DNA from: Yamagishiella unicocca
Taxonomy: Eukaryota > Chlorophyta > Chlorophyceae > Chlamydomonadales > Volvocaceae
NCBI GenBank assembly: GCA_003116995.1
Contig: BDSL01000041.1
Location: forward strand, 682,001-746,000
Direction: 5' to 3'
Length of the DNA: 64,000 nucleotides
A program made the translations under genes and the position numbers. Below the pieces are notes generated by a model that saw only the letters and a program-made list of their open reading frames with translations, was not told the DNA's origin and made no database searches. Each line of letters starts with the position of its first letter. Position 1 is the first letter of the stretch. Of the stretch, positions 22,630-34,212 are shown one piece after another.

Positions 22630-24500
22630 TCACCGCGCGTTGATGACCTCCTGCATCTCCCTCCGCAGGTTGGGGACCAGCTCAGCGTCCACCCTCTCCT
22701 GGAGCACCTGTCGGATGTGGCGGAGGGAGCTCTGGACCTGGGCGGCCGGAGGCGGGGGAGGGAGGGAGGGAGGGAGGGACAGGCGCACCACCCAGGAGGG
22801 ATGAGGAGGGGTTAGGGATACGTTGGCAGGTGGCGCTGCGGGCGTGGAGGGAACCAGGACGAGCTGCACCCAGGCTCGCAAGCCACACACCCAGCCGCCC
22901 AACCAGCTAGCCGCCCAGCCAGCCGCACCCCCTCCCTCGCCCTATCCAGCGCGCATCTCCAAACGCGTGCATCGGACGTCTCCTAATCGGTTTTCCTACC
23001 GGTATTCAGTGCCGACCCACGGGTCTCCCCTCATCTCATACCCCCCGCCCTCACCTCCTTGTAGCGCAGGCGGTGCGCGTCCGCCTCCACCGAGTCCGCC
23101 CCGATGGGTATCCCCCGCATCTTCTGCTCCTCCCGGTCCTTGGGCACCCGCTTCCACGCCATCTCCGTCAGCACCAGGTTGCGCTCCTTGACGCACAAGT
23201 ACCTGCTCGCAGCAGCGCGAACGGCAGCACACCACCCGGGGGGCCAGGGGGGTGGCGTAAAGACCGGGGAGCCAGTGGGGGGGGGCAGCAGCCGCAACCA
23301 AGCCAGGGGCGGAGGCAGGATTAGCATGCAACGGCAGAACGGCAGCAGCAGGTAGCATTAGGTGTTGGCGGACATGATCGAATCCGGCGGCGCTGGTGCG
23401 TGGGGGGCCGCTGGTGCGTGGGGGGGCGCTGGTGCGTGGGGGGGCGCTGGTGCGTGGGGGGGCGCTGGTGCGTGGGGGGGCGCTGGTGCGTGGGGGGGCG
23501 CTGGTGCGTGGGGGGGCGCTGGTGCGTGGGGGGGCGCTGGTGGGGGCCCACGTCGGTGCCCCCCCGCCTTAGGGCTGGTGAGGCAGACAGCGCATTCAGT
23601 GACCGCAGGCGGGACGGGGGGGGGCGGGAGGTAGCATGCCCTGCCCCTGCCCGCCTAGGCCCGCGGCAGCGACACCGCATGCCAGTCCCCCCTGGAGCCT
23701 TCTGGAGCCTTCGGGCCCCCGCCGTGCGGCGCGGCATCACCACATGAGGGGAGTCGCACGGGGGCTGCGGAGACGTAGGCGCCGCGCGGGGCGCCATGCG
23801 TCACCCGTTTAAATCTTACACGGCGCCAGACCGGCCGTGTTGGCCCCGCGGGTAAAGCGGATGGGTGTGGATGTGGGTGTGGGTTGCCATGTGCGGATGC
23901 CTCGCGGTGGTGGTAAGGACCGTAAGCAAAGCTGTGAGTGGTCAAGAGTGTGGCAGGGGCAGGGGCCCGGGCTGTGGGTCGGGAGCTGACCGCTGCCGAC
24001 CGTCACCCACGGCTGTGATGAAGCCCCGCCGCCTTGCGGGCCGAGGCAGCGTCATTTGTAGCGCTCTGCGCGCGCTGCTGCGATGGCAGCAGGCACGCTC
24101 GGTACGCTCCGGTCAAAAGCAGGAGCCCCTCCCCCTGCACTGGCGCCGGGCCGCAGACCCGCGGCGCACCCACCAGAGCTTATGGAGGTCCTGCCAGGAC
24201 TTGTTGCGCAGCTCCTCCACCTTCCATGCTCTCCCTGCATAGCAAGCGAGGTGGCCGACGCGAGTGAGCCCCAGGTCCCCATGGCGCGGACTGCCAGAAC
24301 TTTTCGTGTATGTCCTGATACGCACCGTAAGATTGATTGCCACGGCCCTCCCGCGAGTCCCAGTCCACGAAGTCCCGCAAGTCGGCGCGGGGCGAGCTCG
24401 TGGAAAGTAGCCGGCAATGTCCTGGTCTAATGCAAACGGTGGTCTCAGCGAATATCAATGACGAACATCGGCGACTTGCGGCTGCTAGAAGCCGTTGCAT
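22630..24500 (-). CDS. MRPL47: mitochondrial large-subunit ribosomal protein MRPL47 (uL29m)
   Basis: Structural protein of the mitochondrial ribosome large subunit. Exons in coding order: 24500-24326, 24234-24174, 23202-23055 and 22737-22630 (TGA). Junction phases are 1, 2 and 0, and the product is 163 residues. The N-terminus (MQRLLAAASRRCSSL) is basic and hydroxylated with no acidic residue before E19, as a mitochondrial presequence should be. The family core spans three exons: GRAWKVEELRNKSWQDLHKL, then W-Y-LCVKERNLVLTEMAW, very close to animal MRPL47. A helical tail follows, ending QEVINAR. It is shorter than the human protein because the C-terminal extension is missing. The first intron uses a GTGCGT donor at 24325, chosen over an upstream GTGGCA because it restores the conserved GRAW. 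It shares a 422-bp head-to-head spacer with the next gene. Confidence 0.93.
23397..23545 (+). repeat. 18-bp intronic tandem repeat, about 8 units
   Basis: Unit GCTGGTGCGTGGGGGGGC repeated nearly perfectly in the 971-bp intron of MRPL47. The Gly/Trp/Ala and His/Gln/Arg/Pro frames here are repeat artefacts. Confidence 0.9.
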
Positions 24501-24922
24501 GGTTTGAACGATGAGTCGCTCCTGTATGCAGGGTTATATGGTCCAGGTAAAGTAATTTGGTATATTATATAGTTACTAGCTGCCAGATGCTGCGCGGATA
24601 AGCATGTCACGATGTCAGATGTCACGGCATTCCATTGCCGTTCAACTGGACCTTGCAAATCGGAAATTAGCCTTTCGTGCCTCATTTACAAGCAAGCTGA
24701 CAATAACTTACACATAGGGTCAGCAAAAATTCAAGACCGGTTACTTTGGAGGCTATTTTGTGGCACGCAACATTGATCGTAAATGTCGAGCGAAATACCG
24801 ATACAGCGGCGACGCCTTTGCGCTACATAAATGTTCATGACATTACCGCGCGCTTTGGGAACCTCCAGGCAGTTGGTAGAATATTCCAGTGAAGAAACGT
24901 ACCAAGCTTAACTGCACGCACC
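24501..24922. promoter_or_regulatory. bidirectional promoter region, MRPL47 / FAM20-like kinase
   Basis: A 422-bp spacer between two divergent ATGs, clearly AT-richer than the flanking exons. It must contain both core promoters and both 5' UTRs. No canonical TATA box stands out for either direction. Confidence 0.5.
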
Positions 24923-27900
24923 ATGACGGCGAACCTGCAGCCATGGAACCTGGCGGTGCTTATCCTTGCTTTAGCTTTCCTTGTGATGGTAAGTAAGCTG
25001 CTTAGTGAACCGCAGGCGGGCGCCTCAAGCCCGGACCCTTACCAACGACACCCGTGCCCTTGCCCTGCAGTCGGGGGCGGACCCAATGCCCCACGTCTCC
25101 GAATGCCGGTTATGTCACAAATGCCATCTCACTGACGTGCCGCCAAACGGAAGAAGGCTGACTTCCTTGGAAGCTGACGTAGCCGGCGGTGCAACAGCAA
25201 AGTCAGCCGACAGCGCAGCAACTGGCGCACGGCGTACGCTCGCGCAAGCGCGGGGGGGCGACGGTGGTGCCGCAGCCCAGCAGGCCCAGCGCAAGCGGAG
25301 GGAGCCCGTGTACGACGCAGATCTGGATCCGACAGTTCCCTTGCGGTTCAAACCCTCCAGCTACAAACCCAAACCGCAAGGCGAAATGGCGGAGATGGCC
25401 GTCTGTCAGGAGTGCTACGGCTGCCTGCACAACCTGACCCACATCAACGAAGTCACCAAGTTTATGAACAACACCTACGCCAGCGAAATGGGCGCCACCA
25501 GCAGGCGAGCTTAGGGCCCGGGATGCCGGACCCCGATGGGGATTACCCGGGAGGCGGGACATAAGGCCCACTTGGCCATTGCGTCTGGCGGCACACCTAG
25601 ACGCTGCCGGTCCTATTAAGTAGCCTAGCCTGGTGGGGTGGGGTGGGGTGGGTGTATGGCGCTGCGGTGGCCGCTGGTTTTGTCGGCTGCATAAGGCCCC
25701 AGAGGCCTGAGTCCAGGGCTGCGGTTGCCCCGCCACCACGCGGGCCCGACCTGACCGCCACCACCGCTAGCGGCTGCTGCGGCTGCTGGTGGCATCTTGG
25801 GCGGGTCCGACGGAGGTGTGACGGTGGGGGCGGGCCAGGGTGGTGCTAGGCTGCGGGAACACCGAACAACAGGAACAACGCGAGCAACACGAGCAACATG
25901 GACAACACGACCACACGGCGAGGCGTGGCGTGGCGTTGGTTCCCGAGGTTGTTTGGTTCACCCTGGCGGGGAGCAACCACTGGCCACCAGCCACCAGCAG
26001 CAGGGTCGGCAGCTGTGCGGGGTGGGGCCACCGTAGTAATGTCGGGTGGACGCTGGCGGTAAGGGAGGGTTAGTGGTGCCTTCAGAGAGCCAGCTTATTC
26101 AGGGCTTGTGTGTCTGTGGGTGGCTGCGCGGCTCTGCACGGCTCACGCGTACCTGCCAGTGGGCTGCGGAAGGCAGCTGGCTGCCGCGCTAGCACACTGA
26201 ACACGCACCCGATGCGGGTCCACCCCGCACCCAACGCCGCGCCCGGATACCCAGATGTCCTAGCGCCCATATCCCCAGATGTCCTAGCGCCCATATCCCC
26301 AGATGTCCTAGCGCCCATATCCCCAGATGTCCTAGCGGCCATATCCCCAGATGTCCTAGCGGCCCACACCTCCCCGCGTATTTTCAGCCCGCGGGGCCCA
26401 ACTGATCCGCACTTGGCCAGCGCCCAGTGCCACACCTCACCCGAGCGCATCCCGGCGGGGAGTTGGGCCTCTCGCCTGAGCCCCGAAACCAGCCTGGCCG
26501 TTGCTCCGGCCCTCCCTGCAGCCCGCGGCAGCCCCTCTCCCGCACACACCCCTTTTCCCTCCGCCCGCCTGTCTCCTCATCCACGCTCCCCTCCTTGCAC
26601 TTCTTTCCGCCATCGCGTCTCTAAGCGTCCCCCTTCCGCCCGCTTCACGCTCCTGTACCCCCCACCCCCCCACCGCAGTTGGATATTCCGGTCCAACACC
26701 AACGCTACCCCGTCCGGCGTGGCCGTGGTGAAGGTGTATTGCCTCCCGGTGCCCAAGCGTGTGGGGGCGCAGCTCGCCACCTGCAACCCCGGCCGCATTG
26801 CGGAGGTCATGAAGCAGCTGATGGCCATTGACGCGGTGTCCAGGGAGTGCGGCTTCACGGTGAGGGGGTAGGATGAGATTGGGGATGCAGGGGGGGCAGG
26901 ATGAGGTGGGGCGGGAAAGGAGGGGTTTGGGACGGGATACACGGCCTCCACCACGGCACGGCCTCCCATCCCTTCCCGCGCCCACCTCCGCCAACACTGA
27001 CCCCTCTTCCCCTCCCCCACCCATAACCCGACGTCTGCAGGACCTAGTTCCGCGCATGTGGCTGGCGCCGGTGCTGGGAGTCGTACCCGGGGTCGGCTAC
27101 CCCATCAACTGGTGAGACCGGGGGGTGTTTTTACGCAACGGGACAGGATAGTTGGCGCATGGTCGTCGGACACCAATTTTGTGGGCGCATGCTGGAGACG
27201 GGGGGGGGGTATAAACGAAATTCGCGAATCCACGGCCGACAACGTGGGGGGCATAAAAGAAATCTGCGAAAATCCACGGCCGATAAACCAAGGGCGATAA
27301 CGATGGGGTTCCCAGACAGGCGTGCGCATCCATGTCGCCTGACCCACATCCTCCTCCCGGTGGCTCCCGCCGCCGGCGCTGCGACTGCCTCCGCCTCTGC
27401 CTCCACCGCTGCAACTGATCCCCTCCGTGCTTTCTCCGCCGTGGCGCTCTCTCCAGGTGGGGCTTATGGATGGAGTTCGTGGAGGGAATCAGTCTAGAGA
27501 ACCTGCTCTACCGGGGCACGCCCAAACGGCTGTCGATGGAGACCATAGCGGACATCTTCAACAACCAGCTCAACAAGACGCGCCTCGTGCGCGGCGCCAT
27601 CTTCGACCTGCTGACCAGCCAGTGCGATCGGCACGCTCAGAACCTGCTGGTGCAGGAGGACGGCAACATCAAGCTGATCGACAACGAGTCGTGTCTGCAG
27701 CACATGTGGCGCCAGTGCGGCTTCGACTCGGTGATGGTGCCCACTACGCAAAAGTGAGTGGGTGAGGCGTGAGGCGGGGGGGAGCGGGGCTAAGGGGCGG
27801 GCGTGTGTATATGTGTATGTGTGTGTGTTTGGGGGTATGTACAGGAGTGTAGACGGGGGAGGCTGGCGGCGGGGGGAGGGTGGACGGGAGGAGGCGTTGC

Positions 27901-29483
27901 TGTCGGGTTTTGGTTTGACCAGCACTCACACACGCTGTTGTCACCCACCCCCCGGCCAAACCGAAGGCTCCCACCCCCCCGTCGGCCGTGGATTCGCGGA
28001 TTCTCTTTTCAAACCCCCCCTCCCCGTCCACCACCCACCCCCCACGCCCTTGTCCCCGCCCGCCTCTCAGGCAGGAGATTGTGCGCCTGGCCAATCACTT
28101 CGTCCTCAAGCTCCCCACCGCCACCGGCGGCGCTGGCCCCCCCCGCACCTACGCAGACCCGCAGCTGACCCTGGACTACCGCTGCCACCTGCCGGACGGC
28201 CGCGAGCAGATGGGCACGACCTTCCCGCCCGAAATCGACACCTGCTTGCGCCGCATCGCCGGAATGACCCCCAAACAGGTGCGGCAGCTGCAGACGCGAG
28301 GGTGCTACTTGCGGCGGGGGATCATTTAGGGAGTTAGGGTTTTAGGGTTCCATCGCAATGGCGGATAGGGAGCCACCCAGGGGAAGCCAGCACAGCTTCC
28401 AACGACGCAACCATGGCTGGGGTGCGGTAACTGACGCGGACGGCGGAACCTCGCCGGTCTGCATCCCAGTCGTGTGCTGTGGGCGCGTAGGGTGGTTCAC
28501 TACCCTAGCCGTCGCCAGGGCTGCCGCAGTCGCCAGGGCTGCCACCGCAGTCGCCAGGGCTGCCGCCGCAGTCGCCAGGGCTGCCACCACAGTCGCCAGG
28601 GCTGCCAGCATAGCCGCATAATGCATAACCCGTCTTTCGAATGGCCCCTATTCCGCCCGCCCAGGTCCGCGCGTACTTCGACTTCCCGGACGTCCGCGTC
28701 GCCAACAACCTTCTCACGCGCGCCACAGGTGAGGCCCCGCCCCATCCCCGGCAGCGCCCCTCGCCCCATCCCCGGCAGCGCCCCTCGTCAGCCGGTGTAG
28801 GGGGGATGACTTCAGCCGGTGCAAATGGGGGTCGTGCGCCAAAAGGTGGTGGCGTGTGTCCACCGCGGGCGGGTGCGCCCTCCATCGCACAGCGGCCGCT
28901 GCCTGGCGGTGGGCAGGGCGGCACCAAGCGGGCGTGCGTCTCGCACGGGTCTGCGTTTCCGCTCCACACCACCGCCGCGCGCGGCACACCGCACCCTTCC
29001 CAAACCCTTCCACAGACGCCCACAACCTCCCGCAACCCTCCTCCTCGCTCCCACGGGTCTTCCTCGAAATCCTCCCCGCTAACCCTCGCAGACATGATCA
29101 CGCGCGGCTTCGAGTGGGCTGCCAAGTACGGTCAGCCCCAGAACGCGGAGCCCAAGCGCTACCGCTTCCAGCCCAAGTGCTGCAAGGTGGAGGTGAACGG
29201 GTCCCTCTTCGCGTGTGCCCACCCCTGGGAGCCGGTCCGGGAGCTGCCGCTGGGCAACCCCATCACCGGCCGCGAGTGGGACAAGGACCGGCCCGACCCG
29301 GGCAGCTACCCGGGCGGCACCTTCCCGGAGGACGGGGAGTTGGGCGCTAATGGGCCTGGTGCCGGGGCACCGGCTGTTTCCACTGCCAGTGGTGATACTG
29401 TCGCCAGTGGTGATGGTGATGGTGGTGGGGCTGCTGCTGCTGCTGCTGCTAGCTTTGGAACTTTCAACATAGCCCGGCGCTGA
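24923..29483 (+). CDS. probable type II membrane FAM20-like kinase
   Basis: Block 1: exons 24923-24988 and 25071 onward. Block 2: exons 26679-26859, 27041-27111, 27457-27753, 28071-28278, 28665-28728, 29092-29483 (TGA). Residues 10-22 form a signal-anchor (LAVLILALAFLVM). Block 1 then has CRLCHKC, CQECYGC and NLT/NNT sequons. Block 2 has VVKVYC (candidate ATP-binding Lys), CDRHAQNLL, and LIDNES in the metal-binding position. These resemble FAM20 secretory kinases (FDFL..DRH, HLDN) and, less so, PI4-kinases. Block 1 read alone stops at 25514. A GC donor at 25505 (CAG|GCGAGC) would join it in phase to the 26679 acceptor and give 570 residues. If that junction is wrong, these are two genes: a 169-residue membrane-anchored Cys protein and a kinase lacking its 5' end. 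The internal exons are secure. Confidence 0.65.
26247..26362 (+). repeat. 23-bp intronic tandem repeat, five units
   Basis: Units contain CAGATGTCCTAGCGCCCAT. The array lies between the two blocks of the kinase gene, supporting that stretch being intron. Confidence 0.85.
27209..27316 (+). repeat. dispersed repeat R3, internally doubled
   Basis: GAATCCACGGCCGACAAC appears near 27228, and AAAATCCACGGCCGATAAAC about 45 bases later, followed by CAAGGGCGATAACGATGG. It is in the intron before the kinase exon 27457-27753. Confidence 0.7.
27978..28018 (-). repeat. dispersed repeat R3, inverted partial copy
   Basis: GTCGGCCGTGGATTCGCGGA then TTCTCTTTTCAAACCCCCC, opposite in orientation to the copy at 27209. 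It lies in the intron after exon 27457-27753. Confidence 0.65.
28505..28612 (+). repeat. 21-bp intronic tandem repeat, five units
   Basis: Units contain GCAGTCGCCAGGGCTGCC; located in the intron before the short kinase exon 28665-28728. Confidence 0.8.
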
Positions 29484-31854
29484 GGTGTTGGTGGGACTGA
29501 CGCCCTAGGCGGCAGCACGTGAGACAAAGCTCGTGGGTAGGCCAGCGGCCGCGTGGCACAGCCCCACGCCGCATCGGCGGCTGTGTGGGAGCTGGCCGCC
29601 CCTGGGGGGCGACCAAGGCCCCAAGCGGTGGCTGCCTGACCCCGCCTGCCCGGCCCAACCCACCCCATCTCATCCCATCCCACGGGGAGTACCACGCCTC
29701 AAGTGACGAACACGGCTTCCCACGCCACCTGGGGGACGTCCTGTGGGGATCTGCATCCAATGGCGGGGTGCTGCCGGCGGGAAGGCAAGAGCCGGGGATG
29801 GGACGAGGGGGGCTGCCGGGGCTGGTGTGGAGCCGTGAAGACCTACGAGTCGCAACCTAGGTAACAGCAAGAACATGCAGTACTTTGGGCGACACACTGC
29901 CAACAGCTTGCTGCGCCCCTAGCAATTTTACCGCCGGAGCGGTGCTGGAACGGTCACTTAAGATATAGGGAGGAGGAGAGGGAGCCAGGAGGTGAGAGAG
30001 CCAGGGATGGGTGCGGCGCGTAAAACAAAGTCGGGTTCACGCGGGTCCCGGCTCGGGTTGTGCCCTCTCCCCCAGCTAATGTTGTAGAGTACTGTAGCCA
30101 TCCATTCGTGTTTGGGGGCTGAAGAGCGCTTTTGATGTCCAGGTTTTGGAGGGTTTGGGGCTGTGCGGCTCGCAACCTCCGTGGCTCGACCCGAAGCAAC
30201 CAGAGTAGTTAGTTTTCGCGCATCTTCGGGGCCATGACTGGTGTGCAGTGAACTCTACAGCTGTTGTCGACATTCACAGCTGCGCAATTGGTTGATGCTC
30301 GTTTTTACACCTCGTACTTATGCTGACGGTTGGTTAAGCTGTGGCCTGGGGGACCGGTGGGAAACAACGGTTGATGCGTCGTACAGTTGGACGTACGAAT
30401 CCAGCTCTGAGGGCCTGGGAGCCTCGATGGCACAGATGAACACAAGTGCCCGTGGATGTTCCGGGAGGGGACGGGGGGACAGGGGGGCGGAGGTTAAGGA
30501 GCCCAGGATGGGAGTGGAGATGGTGTGGGGGGGAGGGGTCGAGATGGTGGTTAATGGGAACTCGGGGGCGGTGATGACTTGCAGTGCCGCTCTCGGTGCG
30601 CAAGCAGCGTTGCGGCTCCAGGAAGGGCTGGCGCCTGTCGCCAAATGCCACTGAGGCGACCGGGTGCAGCCCGGTGTAGCGTTTACTGCCCACAGCCGTA
30701 ATCCCAGCGCAACATAGTGGTATGTAGCTGTTGCCTTCGAAGCCCGTCAGGGGGTCATTTCGTCCCCCCCCCCTTTTCTGCCATTACAAGGTAGCAGCGC
30801 TTCCGACCCGTATCCTGTAGTCTCCCAAGCGCCGCCCCAGACCCGCTCTCGACAGCGCCAAAAAGCGTGAAATGTAGCAGGCCGCGGCAGAGCCTCGTTG
30901 TAACGGCGCGCGCGTCACTGACACAACTTCGCCGCCAGTGAACGGGCTAAACTGGGAATATGGTGGTGGCACATGTAATGGGTCTGCCAAACCTCCTCTA
31001 CATCCTATACCAGATCTTGACAGGTTGGGAATGGGAGGGAGTGGGATTGTGTAGGTTCGACAGTCTGATAACGGTCTACGCACTAAGATGCATATGTTAA
31101 GAGGCTCGTTGGGAAGGGTCTCTTAGCCTATAGCTTGATGTGTTGCTTGGTACAGTCGTGGTGGAGGCTGTTGCGGGCGGGGACGGGTGGGTGAGGTGGA
31201 GACAAAGGTGGAGACCCTTGGGAAACCACACGGATTGCATGCACCCTAACGCATGCACCAGGAGGCATTGGGCGCACCGAAGGACTATCATGCGTCGTTT
31301 CATGCAGCGCATGTCGTTTCATGCATTACAATTGTATGGGAAGAGCAAGGGGAGGTGAACCGACTTCGTTCGTTGCGGGCATATGGTCGCCGTTGGCGCC
31401 GTAGACATTTACAGCTGCCCTAATGGATATGAAGGCAAAGGGTCCCGTACATTAGATTAACAGTATAATTTGGCTGAGCTGGGCGTTGGCCGAGATACCG
31501 GTAATCCTTGCCCGTATCTACACTTCGTGTCCAACAGTCAGTCGCAAACGGCAAACGTCACATGCCACGCCTTGCTTGATACCTCACCATTCCAAGGCTT
31601 TCAGAGACATAAGTTTACGGATATTGCAGCTGTTTCACTTGAGTGCATGCATAGCTGCTATTCCAATTTTGAACACCGTCAACTTGAACTTTAGCTCGCG
31701 CATTCCTGTATTGGTCGCTACCTACCAAGGCAATTTAAACATCCATACAACACCTGCTCATTTACTCCTGCGCTGCGGCGGTAGCCGGTGCGCTTGAAGT
31801 AGCGGCGCGGCGGGAGGGGCGGTGGGCCTCTACCCGCTCGCCTAGGTCAGCGAG
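29484..31854. other. spacer between kinase and syntaxin genes
   Basis: About 2.4 kb with no supportable exon. GC content falls toward 31100-31800, as expected for the 5' flank of the syntaxin gene. It holds the 3' UTR of the kinase; no TGTAA was seen within the first few hundred bases. Confidence 0.5.
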
Positions 31855-34212
31855 ATGAGCGACCTATTAGGGGCTGTGAAGGGCAAGAATACCATATATC
31901 AAGAACACGATGACGACGACGGTATTGATGACATCGAGGACCAGGTCGTGCCTCCACCTACAGATGCAGAGCGAGAAATGCAGGATTTTTTTAAACGGGT
32001 TGAGCAGGTCAAGATTGACCTGGCTGAGATCAGGGAGCTACAGAAGGAGGTCCTCAGCATGCACGAAAAGGGCAAGACAATCGTGAAGTCCAAGGAGATG
32101 CAGAAGCACCGCGAAATCATGCAGGTGTGAGACGTCAAAGTGAACCGAACATGGTGATGCAAAAGCGCCTAGCAGACGCTCAGCGCAGCTCGACACCGAC
32201 TGAATGCCAACCTGACCGATGCGCATAGGCTTAGTACTAAGCATCCTCGCCACCCTATTCCCGCCATCACGATTTCTCCTGCATTCCAAGCCTCTCCAGC
32301 TAATTTTATCTCCTGCATTCCGTGGAGGCCCCCCTAACCCCCGCTTCCCTCACCTCCCAAGCCGAGTATCTCCGGCGCTTTGCCTTTGCAACCCTTCACC
32401 CCTCGCACGTACCCGCCTATCCAAACAGCCGGGGAAAATCCCCATGGGATGATGCTTAGAAGTGCACAAAAGCTACCTGTAACGAAGCAGCCACTTACCC
32501 GGCCACGGTCTCCTCCTTTTGACACAACCCACCCGCAGGAGAAGATCAACACTGTGAACAAAGTCGCGCACGCCATGAAGGCGAAAATCGAGGCGCTTGA
32601 CAAGGAGAACGAGCTTGCCAAGAAGCGAAAGGGGCAGGGGGCAGGCACCGCCTCTGAGCGGACGCGCACCACCATCACAGCGGGGCTCAAAAAGAAGCTC
32701 AAGGACCACATGCAGGAGTTTTCGGAGCTGCGGTCGCGCATCCAGTCCGAGTACCGGGAAGTCGTCGAGCGGCGGGTTTACACGGTAACAGGTAATTGCA
32801 GTCCGAGGGGACCCACGGGAACAGGAGGGTTCCCCCAGGATAGCTGGAGCTTGATCAGTTTTATTGGGTAAAGCGAACGATTAGAGGTTCGGGCCGCTAC
32901 CGCAGGGAGGCGGTGTGGCTCATCGGGTGGTGGTGGCGGCCACCAGCCAGGGTGCACCCGCCGGCCTCCTGGCACAACGTGTCCCCTATCATGTCCGCTG
33001 CTGGCCCCCTACCTGCGCCGTTGCCAGCGTGTCCTCTTCTCATTCGCTGCCCGGCGCTACCCCGCCCAGCTCTATCCGCCCAGCCCTATCCCGCCCCACC
33101 TGCACTCCTTCCTTCCGCCCTGACAGGCCAGCACGTAGCGGAGGAGGATATCGACGCCATGATCGAGAGTGGCGAGTCGGAAAACATCTTTCAGAAGGCG
33201 ATCCTGGAGCAGGTGAGCAGGCGGCCCTGGCGCCAGGGAGGGACGTGGCAGCACGGTGCATGGCCCGGCGGTGCTGCTCAGATGCGTTGTCATCCGCCTA
33301 TAGCACTCTGGTGTCGGGAGGGCGCCAGTTAGGCAACCTGCCCAGCTGAACGCAGGGCTTTAACGGATTGGGCGCGTTGCAGACAAAGCAAACTTCTTCA
33401 TCGCTTCATTCCCACGGAGCTTGGTGCCGGAGGCAGTGGCAGCACCGTGTTGAACGGGGAGGGCATGCACTGAGCCCCGGCGGCCTGGAGCGGCGGCCTG
33501 GAGTCCCTTCACATGGGTGCCCCGTGGAAACCCCTTGCGGCGGCAGCCCGCACAAATCACCGTCCCACCTTGCTGATGCACCTGGTCCCCAAACACACCC
33601 CGGCGCTCAGCACCCCCCCCCGGCACCTTCCGTCCGTCCCCGCGTCCCTCGGGTTATCTGTCTTGCGATCCCTCCTACTGTGCTGACGTGGCGTCCAGGG
33701 CCGAGGTCGTGTGCTTGACACGCTAGCTGAGATCCAGGAGCGGCACCGCGCTGTGAAGGACCTGGAGCAGTCGCTCCTGGAGCTGCACCAGATCTTCCTG
33801 GACATGGCGGTGCTGGTGGAGGCGCAGGGGGAGATGCTGGACAACATAGAGAAGCAGGTGCGGCAGGGAATGGAAGGCAGGGAAGGGAAGGTGAGGGGAG
33901 GGCAAGCCCTTGGCTTGAACTAGACGGACGGCATGAACGAGGCGGCGGTTAGGCTTGGGAAGGGCCCTCCCTTCACCAGTTTACCGAGTCCCCAAAACCC
34001 TAAAACCCGCCCCTGGGCCTTCATCCTGCTCATCCGCGCAGGTTGCCCGCTCGGTGGACTACGTCAAGGGCGGCACTGAGGCGCTCCAGGACGCCAAGCA
34101 GCTGCAGAAGAACACGCGGAAGTGGATGTGCTGCGCCATCATGATCATGCTCATAGTGGCGCTGGTCATCGTGCTGGCGGTGGTGCGCCCGTGGCGGTAC
34201 CTGCAGAAGTAG
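31855..34212 (+). CDS. Qa-SNARE syntaxin (SYP1/plasma-membrane type)
   Basis: Membrane-anchored t-SNARE acting in vesicle fusion. Five exons join in phase: 31855-32124, 32539-32791, 33127-33212, 33699-33857, 34042-34212. The product is 312 residues from ATG 31855. The acidic N-terminus ([13 protein letters not shown]) precedes the Habc helices ([20 protein letters not shown], then [20 protein letters not shown]). RRVYTVTGQ is followed by [20 protein letters not shown], the conserved linker of SYP1-type syntaxins. The SNARE helix spans exons 3-5, with the zero-layer Gln in [12 protein letters not shown]-terminal anchor ([16 protein letters not shown]) follows Cys-Cys, a likely palmitoylation site. 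Length and order are those of full-length plasma-membrane syntaxins. The Habc/YTVTG pattern makes plasma membrane or cell-plate traffic more likely than Golgi or vacuole. Confidence 0.95.

Noticed and set aside
23321..23797. Gln/Arg/Pro/His repeat frame on the minus strand
   Set aside because: Translation of the 18-bp intronic repeat in MRPL47.
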